Source of the DNA: Saxidomus purpurata
Taxonomy: Eukaryota > Mollusca > Bivalvia > Venerida > Veneridae
Assembly (NCBI GenBank): GCA_022818135.1
Contig: JAFMSR010000014.1
Location: 32,941,987-33,005,986 of the forward strand
Length of the DNA stretch: 64,000 bases
Reading direction: 5' to 3'
A model generated the notes under the pieces. It did no database searches, had not been told where the DNA came from, and worked only from the letters and a program-made list of their open reading frames with translations. This document shows, one piece after another, positions 23,440-35,399 of the stretch (positions are counted from its first letter, which is position 1; each line of letters opens with the position of its first letter). Both the position numbers and the translations under genes were made by a program.

Positions 23440-24885
23440 TACGAAAAATAATTGCCCTGGGTTGTGCCCGGTTTTGACATTGGGGGCATACTTTGAACAC
23501 TCTTGGTAAAAGGTCACCAGGCGATACCGCACAATAACTATCTAATTCATTGACCTCATGGTTTTTCCTTTTATAAATCTATGTAAAATGTGAGTCCTCG
23601 GGTAGGGCCAATTTTGACACAAAGGCCTTAATCTGTACCATCTTGGTGGTACACCACTAGGTGGTGCTACACATCAAATATCAAAGCTCTATGCCTCCTG
23701 GTATTAATTAAGATACTTTTAATAGTAGTTCCATATACAAGGCAATATAAAACAAATAACCCCTTGAGCTGGGTCGATTATGATGCAAGGGGCGTGCTTT
23801 GAACAAACTTGATTGAGATGTATGCATACAGGTATTTGCTATACACGTCAATCAAAAAGTGAGCCCTGGGGCGGAGCCAATTTTGAACCAAGGGCCATAC
23901 TTTGAAAAACATAAGTAGACGGCCACCAACTGATGCTACATACCAAATATATAACCTCTAGGCATTCAGGTATTAAACAAGAAGATTGTTAAAGTATTTA
24001 CTTTAACAAGTCTGTAAAAAACAAGTGAGTTCAAGTGCGGCGCAAACATGACCCCAGGGGCGTCCTTTGAACATACTTCATAGAGGAACACCAAACAATG
24101 CTACATACAAAATATCTTAGCTCAAAACCTTACAGTTTCTGACAAGACGTGTTTTAAGTTTTACTTTTTATTTCTATATAAACCGTATCTTATTTCATAC
24201 GAATTTATGTAAGTTTGTAGCCTATTGAATCGCTCTTGAACACTAATTCCAGAAATCATCAAACTTGCGAGAGAAACGTAGCGATTTTTTTATCACTACT
24301 ACCCATTTACAGCTGGGTGGGCTGAAACACGTGTGGCATCGGTGACTTTACCCAAGGACACACCTCGTTCCGGCGGGGAACGCTTAGCTATCGAGGCCCA
24401 CTCGGCATAATTTGAAAAATCTTGATATAGGTTTACAAAACCAAAACAATGGTACACAGCAAATATCTTATCTCTAGACCGTATACAGTTTTTGACAAGA
24501 AGATTTTTTAAAGTTTTTACTAAATATTTCTACATACACCATTTAACCTTCGGGCGGTTCCAATTTTAAGTCCAGGGACACAATCTGAACAATCTTGATA
24601 GAGGTTTACAATACAGTGCCACAAACCAAATATCTGTGCTCTAGACCTTGTGGTTTTTCCTTCAGGTGGCCATAGCGATCAGAATTCTGCATGGAATAGG
24701 ATTGTTCTAATAAGTTAAGTAGAAGTTCGAACAAGGAACATTTCTGTGAAGTTTCATCAACATTAGTAGGCTCGTTGTTTCAGAGATGTCGTTAAGGAAA
24801 TGGTAAACAGAAGTACGACGCATTTTGAGTGATCACAATAGTTCTTAACCCTGACACTTTTTGACCTGGCGGGCTAATAAAACAA
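23440..24885. mobile_element. Old, decayed tandem-core element (61.2-kb family)
   Basis: The repeating phrases match the units at 26587-27620 and 61203-62293 in worn form: a 'gggcatactttgaaca'-type block, then 'ccaaatatcttatctctaga', then 'aagattttttaaag'. The end (about 24660-24885) keeps the family's tail: 'ttctgcatggaatag', 'aagtttcatcaacatta', 'cagagatgtcgtt' and GGGCTAATAAAA. The GGAC run is reduced to AGTACGACG. It lies between blocks Z and V of segmental copy 1. Its length (about 1446 bp) nearly equals the drop in offset between those blocks (1462 bp), as expected for an insertion into this copy only. Confidence 0.7.
24295..24412. repeat. SINE-like conserved block nested in older repeat
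   Basis: 'acagctgggtggg' followed by 'cccaaggacaca' and then 'gggaacgc...cgaggccca' resembles a block I have seen in many invertebrate and fish short interspersed repeats, where CTTGCCCAAGGACACAA is typical. It interrupts the older tandem-core element around it and is more GC-rich. No Pol III boxes are evident in this fragment. Confidence 0.35.
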
Positions 24886-26087
24886 AGCCATCAATTTAAG
24901 TCCTGTCACATTCGCTTTATGAATGGTTTGACAGCTGTTTGTAGATACAACATGACCTAAAGTCCGCATTATTTTACATATGATATTTTCACTGTGTCCT
25001 CTAAAATACGAATTACTCGGTAGATTTGCCGTTCACCGTATCACCGTGTTATTGGATAACTACATTTCTGATCTTATTTCCTTATACGGTTTTGTAACAA
25101 CGGTATTTTCCGGGAACTCGCCTAATTTCTGCGATGATCACAGGCTTTTCAGATCCTAATTAGATTGTTTATGTAACAAGCGAAACAAGATATCAAATTT
25201 TGTCGACATCAAATGTCATTGAATGCTATCAAATTCAGCATTGTATCGTTTATCTTGAATCAGGTTTCGGAATAATGGAAACAAAATTCAGCAAAGATTC
25301 ATTCCGAGTCTCTCGTAGAACGTTTAATGACTACATTTTTCAAACGTTTCGAGCAAAAATTACCGAGTGTATCTGATCTGTCAGCAAGAATAAAACCGCA
25401 TGGAATACTTCTCATTCTGATTGGATACACAACTTGTGAACAATTTAGACATAGTTTTACATTGACCTCGGTTGTAAGACGTTTAAGATTAATTCTGAAA
25501 TATCCTTCCTCAAAGTAAATACTAACCAGTGCATTTTAAAGAGGAGCTTTCGTGACTGGTAGCTAGTTAAGATAATTATCTTAATCGTTTCTCAATGTAA
25601 GTGAAGCAGATGCGCTACAAGTAGAGTAAATTTGTGTTTTTATCAGCAATAAAGCGCTACAAGTAATGTGAACTATTGTATCGTTATCACCAATAACTGG
25701 AACAAAGAAACTATGCTTGCTAAAAAATGTTGCAAGGGGTCTTCCCCTAATTTTCAGCGGAACCTTCTGTGACAGCAGAGCTGAAAGCTGTCATAAGTGT
25801 AAGCAGCAAGTTGGAGCTGTCTGCAATTTTTTGTTTACACGTTGACCAGCTTAACAAATCAATCCTGTTTTTTTTTCCGATATGCCCCTTGTGATTTCAA
25901 TTGAATTTACAATCAATTACACAAAGTAAATCTATGTGAACTGGTATTTCAGACATTGTTTACAATAAAACGGATTCTAAATTGTAAGTACAACGATAGA
26001 TTCAGCATATTGCATGTGCCTAAATAAAAACATGCCTCCTAAGCCGTTGTTATTACATTTCCTTCAAAATTATTTGTAACAAGGCAG
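24886..26087. other. No gene; contains duplicated block V
   Basis: This is AT-rich DNA. The part around 24950-25080 is the copy-1 counterpart of the 204-codon frame at 37616-38230. Its equivalent minus-strand frame is broken by a stop at 25060-25062. Confidence 0.5.
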
Positions 26088-26586
26088 TCTACAAGACAGC
26101 TATATCCCCCGCCGCAAATAAAAAATTGAATAAATTAATGTTACTTAGTGTACTTTCCTCAAAGAGGTGCACAGCGTGGATTTCTAAAAGGCAAATAAAG
26201 TTACTGATCTGTTCAAGTGGTCAAATAAAAGGCCTTCGTAAATAAGGGGTGTGTAGATTCAAATCGTGACCTTGACATTGAGTCGGCGTGGCCAGATCAT
26301 CGGTTCTGCACATTAACTTTATAAGGTAAACATTTGACCTTAGTCAAAGTATTAAGGAGATACGGAACAGACAAGAAATTCAAGACTCAAGCGTTTGACC
26401 TTAAGTTGTGACCTAGACCTTGAGCAAGCGTGACCGGCTCATGAGTTCTTCATATTGTTGGATGGAACATCTGATCTGAGTTTCATTAAAATCTTTCAAG
26501 GGGTTAAGGAGAGCGGACAGGAAATGCTACGGACGGACGGAAGGGGACCATTCCTGTAGCAACCCCCACTTCGCGGCGGGGAATAA
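26088..26586. mobile_element. Tandem-core-type element, CCCCCGCC ends
   Basis: It starts near 'gacagctatatcccccgccg' (26097) and ends with a short GGAC run (26531-26541), then 'cccccacttcgcggcgggga' before AATAAAC. The termini thus form a CCCCCGCC/GGCGGGG inverted motif. The interior has 'gtttgaccttaagttgtgac' and 'gagtttcattaaaatctttc' phrases. It abuts the next element directly. Confidence 0.55.
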
Positions 26587-27620
26587 ACAAGAGGGCCATG
26601 ATGGCCCTATATCGCTCACCTGACTACCATTGACTATAATACAAGGGCTCATGATTCTAACATAATTCGTAGAGGTCCACTACACAATGCTAAGTAACAT
26701 TCCAAATATCTATTATCTGCCTGTCGGCCTTCTTCTTTTCTTAAGTTTTCCCTATATAAGCCTATGTATAATCAAGTCACCTTCCCCCGACCCCCCCTCG
26801 TGCCCCCCCCTCCCGGGAAGGGTTTATTTTGACCTTGGGGTCATGGTTTCAACAATCTTGGTAGATGTCAAATAGGAATTTTTACATGCCAAATATCTTA
26901 TCTCTAGGCCTTGTGGTTTCAGAGAAGAAATTGTTTTTCCTATATAAGCCTATGCAAAACCGGGCGGGGTCAATTTGGTTTGGGGGTCATGATTTGAAAA
27001 ATTTTGCTAGAGGTCCACTAGCAAATGCTACATGCCAAATATCTAAGCTCTAGGCTTTGTGGTTTCAGAGAAGAAGATTTTTTAAAGTTTTCCCTATATA
27101 AGCCTACCCCTGTAAAACTAAGTGACCCCTGCGGGGTCAATTTTGACCGGGGTCTATTTATAAATGTTGGTAGAAGTCCACTAGCCAATTAAACATGCCA
27201 AATATCTAAGCTCTAGGCTTTGTGGTTTCAGAGAAGATTTTTAAAGTTTTTCCTATATAAGCCTATGTAAAACTAAATGACTCCCCCTTCAGGGTCAATT
27301 TTGACAATCTTGGTAGAGGTCCTCTAGACAATGCTACATGCCAAATATCTAAGCTCTAGGCCTTGTGGTTTCAGAGAAGAAGATTTTTTAAGTTTTTCCT
27401 ATCTGTTGCAATAGCAACCAGAGTTTTGCATGGAATAGAATTCTTTGAACAACTTTGATAAAGCTTCATGCAAGGAACATCCCTGCAAAGTTTCATCAAT
27501 ATTGGCCCAGTGGTTTCAGAGATGTCGTTTGAAGGAAATGGTGGACGGACGTACGACGGACGCCGGACGGAATGCGATCCTAATAGCTCACTCTGTCACT
27601 TTGTGCCAGGTGAGCTAAAA
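26587..27620. mobile_element. Tandem-core element, copy 1 of the GCTCACCTG family
   Basis: It opens with a palindrome (AGGGCCATGATGGCCCT) and ATATCGCTCACCTG, and ends in CAGGTGAGCTAAAA, so a perfect 9-bp inverted motif GCTCACCTG/CAGGTGAGC marks the termini. Between them lie worn tandem units, about 145-165 bp apart, with 'atgctacatgccaaatatct' and 'ttgtggtttcagagaagaag'. A terminal block follows with 'catggaatagaatt', 'agagatgtcgtttgaaggaa', a GGAC-rich run and 'tagctcactctgtcac'. The copy at 61203-62293 has the same order. It is non-autonomous, with no protein. Confidence 0.8.
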
Positions 27621-30240
27621 AGAGATACGACAAAGACGACAATACCTAATGTGATATATATTTTATGTTACTCTCATCTAAGATGTTCAGGATCTTGTCT
27701 CGTTTCTTAAACGGTAATAGCATCGTATTTTAGGTGTTTCAGTTTATTCTCAATACTGGTGTTTTTATAAGCATTAAATAGAATAATATATGTTTTTGAC
27801 TGAATTCATTATAGAACATTTTCATGAAAATAACAGCGAAGTCAAGTGAATATCGACTTTTCTTGGAAAGTACTGCTGTATTTGACTTACTTCAAACTAT
27901 CGACCATGCAATATTTATACGTCAGAAAAAATAAAAATCAATGGCAAATAATCGATATCCAAATTACATGTACATCTAATGAAAAATTATTTGTTATAGT
28001 AAAATTATTATCAAAATATTATTTCCTTTTTGTTTCAGTGATCTCAATATGTTTGTATAATTTTAGTTCTGATAACTTGCTAAACAGTTGCGTAGAACGT
28101 TGCTATTCAATTGTAAACGATGTTAATTTCTATAAACGTTTCCTTCTGGCTTTATGTAAATGTTGTATAACTGCCTAAAGTCTATCCTTACATTATGGTA
28201 ATTGTCAAGAACTCATTTATAGGAACTTTATAATTACTCTCGGAAACTTGTTGCATTTTCCTTGAAAGTATAATAGATAGTGTATATTTATCTATCATTA
28301 CCAAAAAAAATAATTCAATGTTATTGCAGAATTAAACTGCATTCGTGTTAAAAATAATGTAATATAACATGTTTTTTACGTATCACTTTGCAAGGATATC
28401 TTACATATATCCCGAGATATCTTATAGACAGAGTAGTCAGATGAATGTCCGTCTGTGTGTCCCAGTTATGAGTTAACTATTGGCATAAACTATATGGCAC
28501 TATCTACAGAAAAAATGTTTTGTACAGAAAATCTATTTAGAAATTGTGCACGATTAGAATTAAAGGGATTCCTGTCTTGCAATGCCTATCTAAACAAAGT
28601 TTTCTTTTATGCAGTTACAGGAAAGCAAAGGCTACCCTCGACTAGTTTTAGAAATTTATCGTTCGTGAAATTCCAAAGCTGGTTATTTTGTCTCGCTTGT
28701 CATATTACTTACAGGTTAATGAACCGTAGTCTGTAAATCATGTACCTAGATCCTTATCATCCCAGTGCCTTCTTCCTGAAAGTAGACATTACACAAAATT
28801 TGCAAGCAATTTTGTACTTACTACATGCTTCGTCTAGCTTAAAAGACTTCAATTGGGTGTACATTATAATTCAGAAAATATTCTTTACACATCATTTTCG
28901 TTCAACACACATTCACCATATTCTTGCTTAGTAGGAAATAAGTTTTAGTTAAAGTGGCACGCTCGGACATGGCTTAATTCAGTGCATTTCCAATAATAAG
29001 TGTTGAAAAAATACTTATCGATAACTGACAATAATAAGTTGATAACATGTTGATATGAGGAACAGATATATACGTGATGATAGAAATGAAAAAGTAGTGT
29101 GCTAGTACGAACTGTGACTACCTTTTTTGTAAATAAAAATGTTGATTGTTGTTACTTCAGCTCTTTCTTTGTTTATAAAATACAAAAATCATAAACTTGC
29201 TAAAGACAAATTCTAAAGGATAAGTTTGATAGAGATTACCAAATTAATATCATTCTGGTACATTAGTACTATTTTGAAATTCGGGAAGTTGTTCCTTGCA
29301 AAATCTTTTTTTTTTACATTTTTCTAATCAAAGATATAACTTCAATTTTAATGTGAAATAAATTAAATATGTGTGCAGCCTTTCATTGTCATTTTATTGA
29401 TATTCTACACGTGTTTTAGACAAACCTCTTAGTCCTTTATATTAACATAGAAAGAGGATTATGTATACTTGTTTGAATTTTGTGACATGTTTTTACAGGT
29501 TCGTATTTATTCCAATGACAATGCAGTTTCAATTTCGGCATTTAATTCAACAACAGTAACATCTAAAGCTGCAATTGCACGTAAGTGAATCACTGATACA
29601 GAACTGGATCTAGTGAGGTTATAAGTATTAGTTATAGAAATAAATATCTCTCGTCGTACAAAAACAATGTAATAGTGTATACGACTTTATTCTGCCGAAA
29701 ACAATCAGTAAGTGCCGTTCTAAGTTAATCCATATAAAATGGTTGATACTATTAAACTTACACAAAATGGAATGCGCCACGTTTCTAGGTTACACCATTG
29801 CTTTTGATTGTCATCGACCAACGAGTAATTCTATATACGACACCAACTGCGTGGTCATTAAGGCTCCATTTATACGATTACATTGGGAAAAATTATTTTG
29901 ATCATGAATAAGGTATAACCAAGTGTACCTATTTACGTATTTTTAATGCATTCCTATCTGATTTAGTCTGAAGTTAACTGTTTCCAATGAAAGTATGTCA
30001 AGCTAATTGGAGACTACGTCTGAAACAAGCACTCTTGATACTAGACTCTTGTAAAACAAGGCGTACATTATTATGCTGTTTATCTATACATAAAGTTAAA
30101 CATACTCTTAATAAAGCCATGAAGTTCACGAAAGTGATATGTTTATGTCTTCCAAGAAAGTATGATTGACGTAAAATACAGTAGGCGACCGTGATGCAAC
30201 GGAAGCGTTCAGTTTCATTATCTATATACAATGCCTATCG
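27621..30240. other. No gene; duplicated block W and a lone TTAA-family end
   Basis: This is AT-rich DNA. Frames at 27846-28178 and 28455-28736 have no recognisable motif and lack a clear ATG context. AGTTAAAGTGGCACGC at 28948-28963 is a single terminus of the TTAA miniature family. Block W of the segmental duplication lies around 28900-29000. Confidence 0.45.
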
Positions 30241-30704
30241 TTGAGGATTTAAACCTTTTTTGTACACATTGTTTGTATTTCTGATGCAATGTAGGTTTAA
30301 ATTTTTGTACACATTGTTTGTATTTCAGATGCAATGTGAGGATTTAAACCTTTTTGTACACATTGTTTGTCTTTCAAACCTTTTGTTTGTTTGTCTTTCA
30401 GATGCAATGTGAGGATTTAAACCTTTCTTGTAGACATTGTTTGTCTTTCAGATGCAATGTGAGGATTTAAACCTTTTTGTAGACATTGTTTGCCTTTCAG
30501 ATGCAATGTGAGGATTTAAACCTTTCTTGTACACATTGTTTGTCTTTCAGATGCAATGTGAGGATTTAAACCTTTTTGTACACATTGTTTGCCTTTCAGA
30601 TGCAATGTGAGGATTTAAACCTTTTTGCACACATTGTTTGTCTTTCAGATGCAATGTGAGGATTTAAACCTTTCTTGTACACATTGTCTTTCAGATGCAT
30701 GGTG
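30241..30704. repeat. 49-50-bp minisatellite, ~9 units
   Basis: GATGCAATG begins units at 30283, 30329, 30401, 30451, 30500, 30550, 30599 and 30648, with a worn final unit at 30694. The period is 49-50 bp, apart from one unit with about 22 extra bases and two shorter ones. Each unit reads GATGCAATGTGAGGATTTAA, then a T-rich stretch with ACACATTGTTTG, then TCTTTCAG. The pyrimidine tract followed by CAG looks like a 3' splice site at every unit boundary. I found no matching event in segmental copy 2. Confidence 0.9.
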
Positions 30705-33120
30705 CTGTGGACAGTATTTGTTTTGGTGCTTCCGGTACAATATGACACTCATTATATTTTTCGGCATACTGTGATAATATTTCCTGTGAATAATTAGTAG
30801 TTTTTCCGTATATTTTGTTCGTTTGAATAAGAGCTTGTTCTTTGCTCTCTGATCTAGTCTTTTCTGTTCTACTTAACAAATACAGGAACTAGAAACAGTA
30901 CACAAGGACGCGGAGATATAAAATACAAAACATTTTTTACTTTGGGTACCATTAAATATATTAAATGAACTTCTAGTATTATCATCTCAACAATTATAAG
31001 TCATTTTCTTCATAGTTGCACCGCTACGTTGATTTGCTGCCAGAAGCACACACTCTTTCAAGATGCAATCGATTATTTATGGATCAAATGACCAATATTA
31101 TGAAGTATACAATGTGTTGCTTAATCAATGCAAATGTGTTTATCGTACGCAAAATGCCTGCCTACTATGTATTTTTTGTCCTTTTTGATGTCGTCCTATC
31201 CGCAAATGATTGATCATGTATACGAATCTGACACTCATTTGATATTAAGAAAATTACGGGTACTATCTATAAAAAAGTTCGACGTAATATTTCCAGTGAA
31301 TAACGGAAGTGAGTTTGACAGGAAAATAATACATTACTAGTATTAAAACTGCTGGGACACCACTAACTTTTCATGACATGTCCCTTCATGATAGTCACAG
31401 TAAGGTTTATCCTATTTGTGATGTAGTAAAACATAACGCGTTATAACAACGAAAGAACCTCTTTCAAAGGTGGAAATGTTCAAAGTTTTGTATCATGAAT
31501 GTATAGAGATCACAGAAGTTGGTGTTTGAAGTGTTGTCCGCTTATGAAAGTTCGTTCAAATATCTACATTAATATGTCCTATGCACAGGAACAGTTTAGA
31601 TCATCTGTCAAAACATATTCTCAAGATTGACAAAAAGTTATCCAGGGAAATATGTATACGGTTGTTTAACTTGTACGCTTATGCCATTGGGACACGCATT
31701 CATCAATTTGCAATAAAACACTATTTTGCTAAAATTGAAAACATGTGATGCAGCTTTAATTACTTTATCCATATATATTTATTAATTTAATTAATTTATT
31801 CCATAAACAGAATTAGAAATAGTGATATATATGATATGTTATCACTTTACAGTCATATAACTTGAAGAACTTTGCTGTGGTATAATTTGCAATCTAGAAC
31901 TGCAATGAATCAGCTCATTCAACATGAATGTCGCACCTACTTTGAATCCTTGCGATTGTATCACACTTTCGTGCTTAGTCTTTGAGGCAATATAATAGTA
32001 AGACATTTTATATCTTCTTTATAAAACGTGTCAAACAATGTTTCTGTAAGTATTAATTATGGGTTTTGAAACTTGGCCTTTTGTTTTTCATGCCTGCAAT
32101 ACTTGAGCTGCGCTAAGCATGATCTCAGTTGAGCATAAGAAACATTAAAATAAGTCCTCATTCCTACTGAAAGTTTATATTGTCCTCTTCAAAACACAGC
32201 CTTTCAGTTGCTGCCTAGTAATCATAAAAATATACTTTGCACATTTCTTTAAATGATTTGATATTGAAATATATTTTAGTGAGACAGACATTTTTGCACA
32301 TGTGAAAGGTTCGAATGTCTTTGAAATGTCCATGCGTAGATGCCGCTAGGGTCAGACGATGTATTGTATTGTATTTCAATTAATGGAAAGATTTATTCTA
32401 GGTTAAGTCAGTAGAAATAAATTTGTTTTAATATGAATATGAACATCATTTAATTCAATAGATAATTCAACAGATAAGATTTGCGTCAGATAAAAACTAG
32501 AATATAAAATCTTTACCAAAGTAAACGAAAAGGCTACTAAATCATTCATTTTAAGAGCATTTTACAGATCGAATTTGCTGCTCTAGAAGGTTCGGTCACA
32601 TTGCTTGCTTTTATAAATACATACCATCTGGTTTAGAAATATCTATTTTATCTATGTTAAAAGGTTCATTAAAGCTGTTTTAATGAACGTGTTATGCTTT
32701 CCCTTTGGATTCATTACGTTTTCAGTGGAAAAGTTTTTATCAGGCGAAAAGTTGCCTAATAAGAACTTTTTTTTTCACTGAAGACTTACGCTCATATAAT
32801 GAATGAACCTTCAATTCCGATCTTTATTACAGTTTCACTCTCATGATTCGGAAACAATCTAGGACGCAAGAACATAAATCGACGACAGTATGCATTTCAA
32901 GGGCAAAAACGTCATCTCTACAAAATGACACAGTTATTAAATTTTATTACCAGGAAATTTCTTAAAACAGAATGAATTATATAGAAACTTGTTTCCTCTC
33001 GTGAAACGGTATCATAAAGAGTTTATTTATGTGGAACAACCTGTCAGCAGGTGTTATGAAATGAAATTCACCTTATTGGCAATACAAAAAATAGATTCAG
33101 GAGAGATAAAAAAATAAAGC
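30705..33120. other. No gene; duplicated block X (31690-33030)
   Basis: There is no recognisable coding sequence. Block X aligns over about 1.3 kb with 42710-43945, including 'tgcaatgaatcagctcattc', 'aatgtcgcacctacttt' and 'caagaacataaatcgac' phrases. The counterparts are partly altered. Confidence 0.5.
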
Positions 33121-33312
33121 TTAAAGTGGCACTCTCTAGATCTAGGTGATTTACTTAATGCAACATATAGTTTAAAAAGCTGATTTTACCTATAACGACT
33201 AAAATGTATACCTTAAACATTTAGGTAAAGTAATAATACTTGTAAACATTCTGTTTCTTATGCTTTGGAAGTTATTGAATTTGACACCAGTTTTAAGCAA
33301 GTGCCTCTTTAA
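33121..33312. mobile_element. TTAA-ended miniature element, short copy
   Basis: This 192-bp unit runs from TTAAAGTGGCACTCTCTAGA to AAGCAAGTGCCTCTTTAA. The 'gacaccagttttaag' sub-terminal block is shared with 16378 and, in complement, with 3033. It is shorter than the 301-320-bp copies, so it has lost internal sequence. Confidence 0.65.
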
Positions 33313-33347
33313 CTTAAAGTTTCAAACAAAAAGATTCTCTCAAAGTT

Positions 33348-33356
33348 TTATATTGC
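33348..33356. repeat. Left target-site duplication, TTATATTGC
   Basis: These nine bases directly precede the left inverted repeat of the element at 33357-34470. They are repeated exactly after its right end at 34471-34479. Confidence 0.85.
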
Positions 33357-34470
33357 ATGTGCGTGAAGTTAGCTGCCAGTTGCCGGTTGCCAATTCAATG
33401 CCAATTCAATTGGCAACTGGCAGCCAACTTCATACTCTTGTTGCCAATTCGTCTTCACTTGCAAATATTAACTAAAAACGAAATTGTTAAACCACGCGAA
33501 CTGGCAACTGGCAGCCTGATGCCAATTCGATTTTCACTTGCAAATAGCCAATTCGTTCAACCTCAAGAATTGGCAACTGGCAGCTAGATGCCAATTCATT
33601 TTTTATGTAAAAATCTTAATAAAAATTGAATTGGTAACTGGCAACCAACTTCATATTCCAGATGCCAATTCAACTTTCACTCGCAAATAGCCAATTCGTT
33701 CAATCTCATGAATTGGCAACTGGCAACTGGCAGCTAGATGCCAATTCGAGTTGTATGTAAACATCTTAATAAAAGTTGAATGGGCAACTGAAAACTGGTA
33801 ACCAAATTTATATTCCAGATGCCAATTCAACTTTCACTTGCAAATAGCCAATTCGTTCAACCTCAGGAATTGGCAACTGGCAGCAAGATACCAATTCGAC
33901 AACTGTCTGTTATTGTGAATAAAAAGTGAATTGGCAACTGGCAACTGGCAGCTAGATGCCAATTCGAGTTGTATGTAAAAATCATAATAAAAGTTGAATT
34001 GGCAACTCGCAAACGGCAACCAACTTCATATTCCAGATGCCAATTCAACTTTCACTTCCAAAAAGCAAATTCGTTCAACCTCTCGAAATGGCAACTGGCA
34101 GTTAGATGCCAATTCGAGTTGTATGTAAAAATCTTAATAAATGTTGAATTGGCAAATGGCAACCGGCAACCAACTTCATATTCCAGGTGCCAATTCAACT
34201 TTCACTTGCAAATAGCCCATTCGTTCAACCTCACGAATTGGCAACTGGCAACTAGATGCCAATTCGACTTCTGTCTGTAATTGTGAATAAAAAGTGAATT
34301 GGCAACAGTTACTGGCAATTGGTAGCCAGATGCCAATTTGACTTTTATGTAAAAATCTTGATAAAAGTTGAATTGGCATCTGGAATATGAAGTTGGTTGC
34401 CAGTTGACAGTTGCCAAATGAATTGGCATTGAATTTGCAACCGGCAACTGGCAGCTAACTTCACGCACAT
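33357..34470. mobile_element. Mutator-like foldback element, non-autonomous
   Basis: The outer 34 bases at each end are exact inverted copies (ATGTGCGTGAAGTTAGCTGC onward), and similarity continues to roughly 80 bp. The interior is a tangle of alternating direct and inverted units built on GAATTGGCAACTGGCAGC and its complement TGCCAATTC, with spacers 'tatgtaaaaatcttaataaa' and 'tcacttgcaaatagccaatt'. The nine flanking bases are duplicated (33348-33356 and 34471-34479). Long inverted repeats with a 9-bp target duplication are the hallmark of Mutator-like elements; that class assignment is inference. There is no transposase, so movement would need a partner elsewhere. Short frames inside are repeat artefacts. 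Confidence 0.85.
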
Positions 34471-34479
34471 TTATATTGC
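34471..34479. repeat. Right target-site duplication, TTATATTGC
   Basis: This is an exact copy of 33348-33356, directly after the right inverted repeat. It shows insertion by a staggered cut of nine bases. Confidence 0.85.
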
Positions 34480-35399
34480 TGCCATAGCAAACGCTATTTT
34501 ACTAATGAATGCTAGTGTTTACGCATGTTATACTTGTACGTAGTTCGTCGGCTCCATTTCTTGAAGACCGACACAGAAATGATATAATTACATAAGTAAC
34601 TGCACTGAACCTATTTGACACCTTAACCAACAAAACCAATAAATACACATATAAGATAAAAGGGTATATATAATTAGTTACCAAGAGAAATATGTAACAA
34701 GAAAGTGACATAAAGGCTGACAGAGAAATGCGTAAGATGATAATAATTAGCTCTGACCGTTAAACAATAGAGTGGACCGTGCCACTCGCAAAGGTTAACC
34801 GACAAAAGAATTTGTATACCAATGAGTATTAATATTACAGCAGTTATTCCCTTTTTTCGAAGCATCATCCGATCCAAGCTAGTGACCTGGTTCTTTGATC
34901 CTAGATAACCAAAGTGTATCGAAGCAGATTCATGAAGGCGTGACAATAACAAAAGCCGTTAAAATGTTAATAACATTTGTTTGTACCACTTTTTCTACCA
35001 CCAGATACTGTTACCAGTATGTTAAAATGTTCGTACAGACTATCACACTGATTTTATGATCTTAAAAGCTCCATCAATGAGGACCAGTTTTTACGATACA
35101 TTAAAGACAATTAAAAGTCAATTTAGCTTCAATAGTCACTTTTGTTGAAGTTCAGTAAAGTCTAGTAAACAAATGGTATCATCGTTTCAGACACAGTGAT
35201 GAGTTGCTAGAGAAAACACCCTTGTTAGGCTCGACACAATCTTTAATAATACCGACGCCACTAATTCTACACTTTTGACATATTGCATAGATTTAAAGGT
35301 GAATTATAAAACCGTTCAAAGAATATTTGATAGATTTATTCAAGAAAAGACGGTTTTATGCTACAGTAGCTGAGGGAAGAATTAGTTGATGTGAATAAG
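34480..35399. other. No gene seen
   Basis: Minus-strand frames at 34502-34952 overlap each other and have no recognisable motif. The sequence is AT-rich. Confidence 0.45.

Larger units (their letters stand above)
22715..33030. repeat. Copy 1 of an old ~10-kb segmental duplication
   Basis: Four blocks here recur in the same order and orientation at 37065-43945. Block Z (22715-22960; 'tgatgtaaaatattta' at 22811) matches 37163. Block V ('catttctgatc' at 25063) matches 37952. Block W ('cacattcacc' at 28909, 'gacatgg' at 28976) matches 41304 and 41391. Block X (31690-33030; 'caataaaaca' at 31711, 'gaaacaat' at 32851) matches 42731 and 43773. The offsets fall steadily: 14.35, 12.89, 12.40, then 11.02-10.91 kb. 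Identity by eye is moderate, with many indels, so the event is old. Copy 1 holds tandem-core insertions and a minisatellite that copy 2 lacks. Confidence 0.7.

Noticed and set aside
30241..30704. A CRISPR array
   Set aside because: The units are contiguous with no unique spacers, and the genome is animal. It is a minisatellite.
33260..34468. A cluster of frames rich in LATGSQL/ANS-like phrases on both strands
   Set aside because: They translate the GGCAACTGGCA units of the foldback element and occur on both strands because the units are inverted.
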